NCBI RefSeq assembly: GCF_000750005.1
Contig: NZ_JPYA01000124.1
Location: 1-37,882, forward strand
Direction of reading: 5' to 3'
From: Geobacillus icigianus
Lineage (GTDB): Bacteria > Bacillota > Bacilli > Bacillales > Anoxybacillaceae
DNA length: 37,882 nt
Shown here: piece by piece, positions 33,485-37,882 of the stretch
How the letters are laid out: each line of letters opens with the position of its first letter
Numbering within the stretch: the stretch's first letter is position 1
Notes under the pieces: model-generated
Database searches by the model: none
Told to the model about the DNA's origin: nothing
Seen by the model: the letters and a program-made list of their open reading frames with translations, nothing else
Program-made: the position numbers and the translations under genes

Positions 33485-34248
33485 CGGTCGATGGGGAGGC
33501 GTTTGTGGTTCATAGCATCCCGGTTCCCAACCGTATCCTTATCAAAGCGGAGCGATTCGAGCAGGTGGCCTACGAAACTAAGGAACAGTTTTTGCGTGAT
33601 GTGTTGGCGTTGGAGCTGTCGTTCCGTCAGAAAGCAAAACAGGCTCGATTGATCAAGAAGGCGAAGTTCCGGGAGTTGAAATGGCTCAACGATGACGAAT
33701 GGTCGGACCAGATTCATTGACCGACCACGACCTCCAAGGAAGAACTTTGCGACCTTCGCTTTTTGGAGCAAAAACAGAACGTCCTGCTTTTAGGTTCGCG
33801 GGGAACAGGAAAAACCCATCTCGCCACCGCATTAGGGTGAAAAGCGTGTGAACGGGGCCATGAAGTTCGGTTTTTCCGTGTCGCCGATCTTGTCGCCCAG
33901 CTCGAAGAGGCGTTAAAAGACGGCACCCTCGGACGGCTCAAACGGCAAATCGACACATGCGAGCTGTTGATTTTGGATGAACTCGGCTATGTGCCTTTCC
34001 AGAAGCAGGGGTCGGAACTGCTGTTTCACATCATTGCCGATTGTTGTGAACGAAAAAGTGTCATCGTGACATCGAATTTAGAGTTTGAACAATGGAATCG
34101 GGTGTTTGGGGACAACCGCCTGACGGCGGCGCTAGTGGATCGTTTAGTCCATCACGCCCACATTCTCGCGTTTACGGGAGAGAGCTACCGCTTGCGGCAC
34201 GCGCTTTCTGCCGTTCAGTCGCCCCCTTCTCACTCGGTTGAACGATAA
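33481..34248 (+). pseudogene. istB: IstB ATPase remnant of IS21, two internal stops
   Basis: A single frame runs through the AAA+ helper ATPase. An N-terminal helix region (ETKEQFLRDVLALELSFRQK) comes first, then Walker A LLLGSRGTGKTHLATALG near 33781-33837. Walker B LLILDELGYVPFQKQGSELL lies near 33964 and SVIVTSNLEFEQWNRVFGDN after it. It is interrupted by in-frame TGA at 33718 and again at 33838, immediately after Walker A. The first about 50 bases derive from the distal part of istA through the internal deletion. Not functional. Confidence 0.85.
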
Positions 34249-34309
34249 ATTCATGGAGCAGCCAAGCCTATGTATTTTTTCTTGCAATTCTCTGCACTTT
34301 TTGCTTGCA

Positions 34310-35326
34310 AAAAACAGCCAAATACCGCCTGGACTTCGCCGTTTCGGGCAGCTCATACGAAAAACGGTACGGAATGTCAGGCCCGATGGAAGACGACATC
34401 AACACGATGCACCGCTACCGCGATTCACTTGTCGCCCGCCGCGGCGGCCCATACGAGCGCACCGCCTTTGGCGCCTACGTGCCGTTTCCGTGGCATGACG
34501 AAGACAGCTACCAAGCGCACCCGCGTACAAAAGCATCAATGACGTCAACATCGGCGGCCTGCCGTTTTTGCCGAACACCACCCACCTAGTCAAGCAGTTC
34601 ATCGAGCGGCTGATTGAAAAGAATCCCGAAGAACTGAAAACGAAGGCATTTTGCCGCAAGGGATCATCGAAGAATGGCGGTCGGCTTTCGATGAGCATGT
34701 GCTTGTCGGCATGGTCCCAAGCGCGCGGCATTACGAAGCCTACCGGAAACACCGCTTCTACCATATCCCGGTCAAGCAGCTGAAAAAAGGTTGGCAAACG
34801 GCGCGCTACATCGCCCTTTACCTGAAGCGGGGAGCTGCCCCGCAAAACGGGGTCACGTGCTTCGGCAAAATCGCCGACGCGAAAATCGTCAAACGCTCGG
34901 CCATCGCCGAGCTGCCGAAACGAAGCGATGACGAATACGTTCGCTTCGAAATCGAAAGCTGGAACTTTCTCCAAAACCGTCATCCGTCCCGTCGGCTACG
35001 GCATCGCCGTTTACGCGATGACGACGCTTAATACAATCAAACAAGCAAAAGAGCTGCCCGAGCTGTTCATGAAATCAAGCGAGGAAATTGCCCTTTGGCG
35101 CTTGCTGCGGCGACTGTCCGACCGCGTTCGCTTCGACCTTGACGCCCGCTACTTGGACCAGGCATCAAAAATCACGGCATACCGGGTCAAAAACTTGCTC
35201 ATCCGCCTTGAAAACGGCCTGCTCACCATCACGAGCGGCGCGAAGCGAAAAACGATCGCCGCTGAACTGCTCCGCAAGCAGCCATCGGCCGTGTTTCGCG
35301 AAGTGGTGGGGATGATGGGGGAGTGA
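34310..35326 (+). pseudogene. DUF2357 (McrC-like) restriction protein relic, truncated by IS21
   Basis: Reading across four frames restores one protein. Piece one is YRLDFAVSGSSYEKRYGMSG then EDDINTMHRYRDSLVARRGG (nuclease-like block with the typical MHRYRD). Piece two is SINDVNIGGLPFLPNTTHLV, from about 34530. Piece three is GIIEEWRSAFDEHVLVGMVP with IPVKQLKKGWQTARYIALYL, from about 34650. Piece four is VIRPVGYGIAVYAMTTLNTI through REVVGMMGE to the stop at 35326. Frameshifts lie near 34521, 34640 and 34965. The N-terminal part is missing at the IS21 right end. Relatives act with McrB-like GTPases in modified-DNA restriction. Family name given from memory of motifs. Confidence 0.7.
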
Positions 35327-35487
35327 ATGATGGATGACTATGTAGGTATGACAGGAAAACAAGGTCGCACCTCCATGAACAAGTGGTGTGCATGATGATC
35401 AATTTTTGTTTCGACAAATTTCGATATTGTTTTCCGGAATGTTTTAGTAAAATAGATCTGAGCCCATGGTCAAACATGCTTGGATTG

Positions 35488-35516
35488 TTTCAACGCGTTG
35501 AAAAGAACGGTTCTTT
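35488..35516 (+). promoter_or_regulatory. Two abutting palindromes upstream of hsdM
   Basis: TTTCAACGCGTTGAAA (35488-35503) is a perfect 16-base palindrome. AAAGAACGGTTCTTT (35502-35516) is a perfect one around a central G and overlaps the first by two bases. They lie 34-62 bases before the hsdM start. A weak promoter (TTGTTT, 15 bases, TAAAAT ending near 35453) lies upstream. Likely operator(s) or mRNA hairpins that control the modification genes. Confidence 0.45.
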
Positions 35517-35549
35517 CTATATTTTGAAACTAACAGGGGTGAACAGAAT

Positions 35550-37097
35550 ATGACTGTAAAAGCAGACATCGATTTTCAAAAGGATTTATTTGAAGCAGCC
35601 AATAAAATGCGCGGGAGTGTGGCCCCTGCTGATTATAAACATTATGTTCTTCCGTTAATATTTTTGCGCTATCTTTCCAATAAGTACGAGCAGCGTCGAA
35701 AAGAATTAGAGCAAATCGTAAAAGATCCAAGCAGCGATTGGTATACGGAAGATGATGAAATGCGGCAAATCATCATCACCGACCCGGACCAATATAAGGC
35801 GGAAAACGTCTTTGTAGTGCCAGAAGAAGCAAGTTGGTCTTATATTATGAAAAACGCCAAGCAGCCGAATATTAAAGAAATTCTTGATAACGCGATGAAG
35901 CGTCTTGAAGAGGAAAACCCAGAACTGGAAGGCATATTGCCGCGAATCTACCAAGGTTCGAACTTGCCGCCTGAAAACGTGGCAGGATTAATCGAAATTT
36001 TTTCTCGTGATGTATTTAGTGCCAATACGGATGACAGTGTAGATATATTGGGCCGTACATATGAGTATTTCATTAGTTCTTTTGCCGCTTCCGAAGGTAA
36101 CAGAGGCGGAGAATTCTTTACACCATCTAGTATTGTTAAACTGCTTGTTGCCATGCTGGAGCCGAAAAGCGGGATTGTGTTTGATCCGGCGTGCGGCAGC
36201 GGCGGGATGTTTATACAAAGTGAAGAATATGCGCCAAACAAACACGCACTTTCGTTTTACGGGCAAGAAAATGTGGTAACGACTGTACGTCTTGGAAAAA
36301 TGAACGTTTTATTGCATGGCATCAATGCGGAAATTCGTTTAGGAGACTCGCTGTTAAACGATCAGTTCCCTGATTTAAAGGCCGATTACGTGATTGCCAA
36401 TCCGCCGTTTAACCAAAAAGACTGGGGAGCAGACCGTTTATCAAAGAATGACCCGCGCTTAATCGGACCAGTCACAAACAGCAATGCGAACTATATGTGG
36501 ATGCAACACTTCCTATATCATTTAAATGATACAGGTACAGCAGGATTTGTCATGGCAAACGGAGCCATGACGACGAATGTCAAAGAGGAGAAAGAAGTTC
36601 GTCAAAAATTAGTGGACGAAGGATATATTGACTCCATTGTTCAATTGCCTGAAAAACTGTTTTTTACCACAGGCATTCCATGTTGCTTATTCTTTTTAAG
36701 CAAAAACCGTGACGGCAAAAACGGCTATCGGGCAAGAAAAAATGAAATTTTGTTTATTGATGCCCGTAAAATGGGGACACTCGTCAGCCGCAAGCAAAAA
36801 GCGCTGTCCAAAGAAGAAATTGATAAAATTGCCGCTGTTTATCGCGCCTACAAATACGATGGGGCAGAAGGATATGAAGATGTTGCTGGTTTTTGCAAAG
36901 TTGCAACAATTGAAGAAGTACAGGCAAACGACTACAAATTGACACCGGGGATTTATGTTGGGACGGAAGTATCCAATGAAGACGATGTACCGTTTGAAGA
37001 AAAAATGGTTGAATTAACTCAGCGTCTTTTTGAACAGTTTGAAGAATCGAATCGCCTTCAAGAGAAGATTAAGATGGACTTGGAGGAATTGATGTGA
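35550..37097 (+). CDS. hsdM: Type I restriction-modification system methyltransferase subunit HsdM
   Basis: 515 residues. The N-terminal HsdM_N helical domain (FEAANKMRGSVAPADYKHYV then LPLIFLRYLSNKYEQRR) precedes the N6-adenine methylase domain. There, motif I is FDPACGSGGMFIQS near 213-226, the catalytic motif IV is NPPF near 286-289, and the FTPSSIVKLLVAML helix precedes motif I. It uses S-adenosylmethionine to methylate adenine in the DNA target chosen by HsdS. ATG 35550 is preceded by CAGGGGTGAAC. Its TGA overlaps the GTG of hsdS. No stop or frameshift is seen, so it appears functional. Confidence 0.96.
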   Translation: MTVKADIDFQKDLFEAANKMRGSVAPADYKHYVLPLIFLRYLSNKYEQRRKELEQIVKDPSSDWYTEDDEMRQIIITDPDQYKAENVFVVPEEASWSYIMKNAKQPNIKEILDNAMKRLEEENPELEGILPRIYQGSNLPPENVAGLIEIFSRDVFSANTDDSVDILGRTYEYFISSFAASEGNRGGEFFTPSSIVKLLVAMLEPKSGIVFDPACGSGGMFIQSEEYAPNKHALSFYGQENVVTTVRLGKMNVLLHGINAEIRLGDSLLNDQFPDLKADYVIANPPFNQKDWGADRLSKNDPRLIGPVTNSNANYMWMQHFLYHLNDTGTAGFVMANGAMTTNVKEEKEVRQKLVDEGYIDSIVQLPEKLFFTTGIPCCLFFLSKNRDGKNGYRARKNEILFIDARKMGTLVSRKQKALSKEEIDKIAAVYRAYKYDGAEGYEDVAGFCKVATIEEVQANDYKLTPGIYVGTEVSNEDDVPFEEKMVELTQRLFEQFEESNRLQEKIKMDLEELM

Positions 37098-37882
37098 GTA
37101 AATGGATTGAAGGAAAATTAAGGGACTTAGTCGAGGTAAACCCTACCGTAAAACTTATAAAGGGTGAAATATATCCGTTTGTAAGTATGGATGTTATTCA
37201 ACCTTTTTATAAACCAGTAGAAGCAAAGGAAGAAAGAGAATTTAAGTCTGGCGGAGCAAAATTTGAGAATGGTGATACACTTTTTGCGCGAATAACACCC
37301 TGCCTTGAGAATGGCAAGATTGCACAGGTGAAAAACCTTAAAAATGGGAAAGGTTTTGGTTCAACCGAGTTTATCGTATTACGTGGTAAAGAGGGTATCA
37401 CAGATACAGATTTTGTGTATTATCTTGTGACTAACAAATCATTTCGTGAAAATGCTGAAAGGTTGATGGTAGGTACATCGGGGCGACAGAGGGTAGATAA
37501 ACAACAATTTGAGGACCAAATAATTTCGATACCTGACCTTGAAACGCAAAAAAGAATTTCATCCATTCTAGGTAGTATTGATAAGAAAATAGAACTCAAT
37601 GTAGAGATGAACAAAACCCTCGAAGAAATGGCAATGACGCTTTACAAGCATTGGTTTGTTGATTTTGGACCGTTTCAAGATGGGGAGTTTGTGGAATCGG
37701 AATTAGGAGTTATCCCAAATAATTGGAAAATTGGTCAAGTTAAAGATTTGGCAAAAGTATTAAGTGGTAAACGTCCTAAGGTTAAAGATATAGGTGAATA
37801 CCCTATATTTGGGGGAGGGGGGCCTATGGGAGTTACAAATGAATATTTGTATAATGAACCTATATTTATTACTGGTCGTGTA
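37094..37882 (+). CDS. hsdS: Type I restriction-modification specificity subunit HsdS (5' part)
   Basis: Open from GTG 37094 to the window edge (263 codons, incomplete). GTG overlaps the hsdM stop and has TTGGAGGAATT upstream. The first target-recognition domain spans about residues 1-150 (DTLFARITPCLENGKIAQVK; SRP-like variable body; FEDQIISIPDLETQKRIS). The conserved central helix follows (SILGSIDKKIELNVEMNKTL), then MALTLY-like MTLYKHWFVDFGPFQ, the standard linker to the second domain. That domain starts near WKIGQVKDLAKVLSGKRPK and is cut off. Determines the DNA sequence recognised by the HsdM/HsdR complex. Confidence 0.95.
   Translation, partial: MSKWIEGKLRDLVEVNPTVKLIKGEIYPFVSMDVIQPFYKPVEAKEEREFKSGGAKFENGDTLFARITPCLENGKIAQVKNLKNGKGFGSTEFIVLRGKEGITDTDFVYYLVTNKSFRENAERLMVGTSGRQRVDKQQFEDQIISIPDLETQKRISSILGSIDKKIELNVEMNKTLEEMAMTLYKHWFVDFGPFQDGEFVESELGVIPNNWKIGQVKDLAKVLSGKRPKVKDIGEYPIFGGGGPMGVTNEYLYNEPIFITGRV

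Larger units (their letters stand above)
32963..34309 (+). mobile_element. Decayed IS21-family insertion sequence
   Basis: About 1350 bases bounded by inverted ends. Left is TGCAACAAAAAAGTGCAGAG at 32963; right is CTCTGCACTTTTTGCTTGCA ending at 34309. Both have the 5'-TG...CA-3' ends of IS21. Inside are remnants of istA and istB in the standard order. The element is shorter than a full IS21 (about 2-2.5 kb) because most of istA is missing. A target-site duplication is not evident. Confidence 0.85.

Noticed and set aside
34144..34983. Minus-strand frames across the DUF2357 relic
   Set aside because: Antisense shadows; the plus strand restores a coherent protein across four frames.
1..37882. 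CRISPR array
   Set aside because: Looked for regularly spaced 24-40 base direct repeats; only the two-copy tandem repeat and dispersed elements were found, with no cas genes.

Overview
The window looks like chromosomal DNA of a thermophilic Bacillaceae, most likely Geobacillus or Parageobacillus. The genes are compact and start from strong AGGAGG-type ribosome binding sites. Many begin with GTG or TTG. The first 21 kb is GC-rich, and the gene set is typical of that group: Opp transporter, hut genes, mscL, SAM-I riboswitch, IS21 and IS4-like relics.

Layout. (1) 1-5.7 kb: a five-gene oligopeptide ABC importer operon, D-F-B-C-A. (2) 5.7-6.7 kb: a complete promoter, SAM-I riboswitch and terminator that now leads into a broken small gene, then an intact VOC-family gene. 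(3) 7.2-8.5 kb: two hotdog thioesterases. (4) 8.6-15.8 kb: histidine degradation, with hutG, an AraC-type atypical response regulator, hutU, hutI and a YjiH-type membrane protein; hutH and hutP are not in the window. (5) 16.2-21.7 kb: mscL, a YeeE/YedE sulfur transporter, the C-terminal half of a pseudouridine-5'-phosphate glycosidase gene, a heptad-repeat coiled-coil gene, a SEC-C protein and a Uma2 nuclease-like gene. (6) 21.7-23.3 kb: a tRNA-Arg(CCT) behind a promoter and a roughly 225-base structured leader, followed by a frameshifted transposase relic. (7) 23.4-32.65 kb: an AT-richer block with its own promoter and operator. It holds a FadR-type regulator, a GlcD/GlcF-type 2-hydroxyacid dehydrogenase, a four-gene ABC importer with a CcpA-type cre site, and LhgO (L-2-hydroxyglutarate oxidase). 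(8) 32.96-35.3 kb: a decayed IS21 element abutting a decayed DUF2357 (McrC-like) restriction gene. (9) 35.5 kb to the end: type I restriction-modification hsdM and the start of hsdS, which runs off the window.

How the genes may work together. The hut genes supply steps 2-4 of histidine degradation (urocanate to imidazolonepropionate to formiminoglutamate to glutamate). The AT-rich block reads as one catabolic unit: import a small anionic substrate, oxidise one or both enantiomers of a 2-hydroxyacid, and control this through a FadR-family repressor plus carbon catabolite repression. LhgO makes 2-hydroxyglutarate a candidate substrate, but glycolate or lactate are not excluded. The right end is a defence region where an older modification-dependent system has decayed next to a type I system. 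All calls come from reading the sequence; no searches were run.
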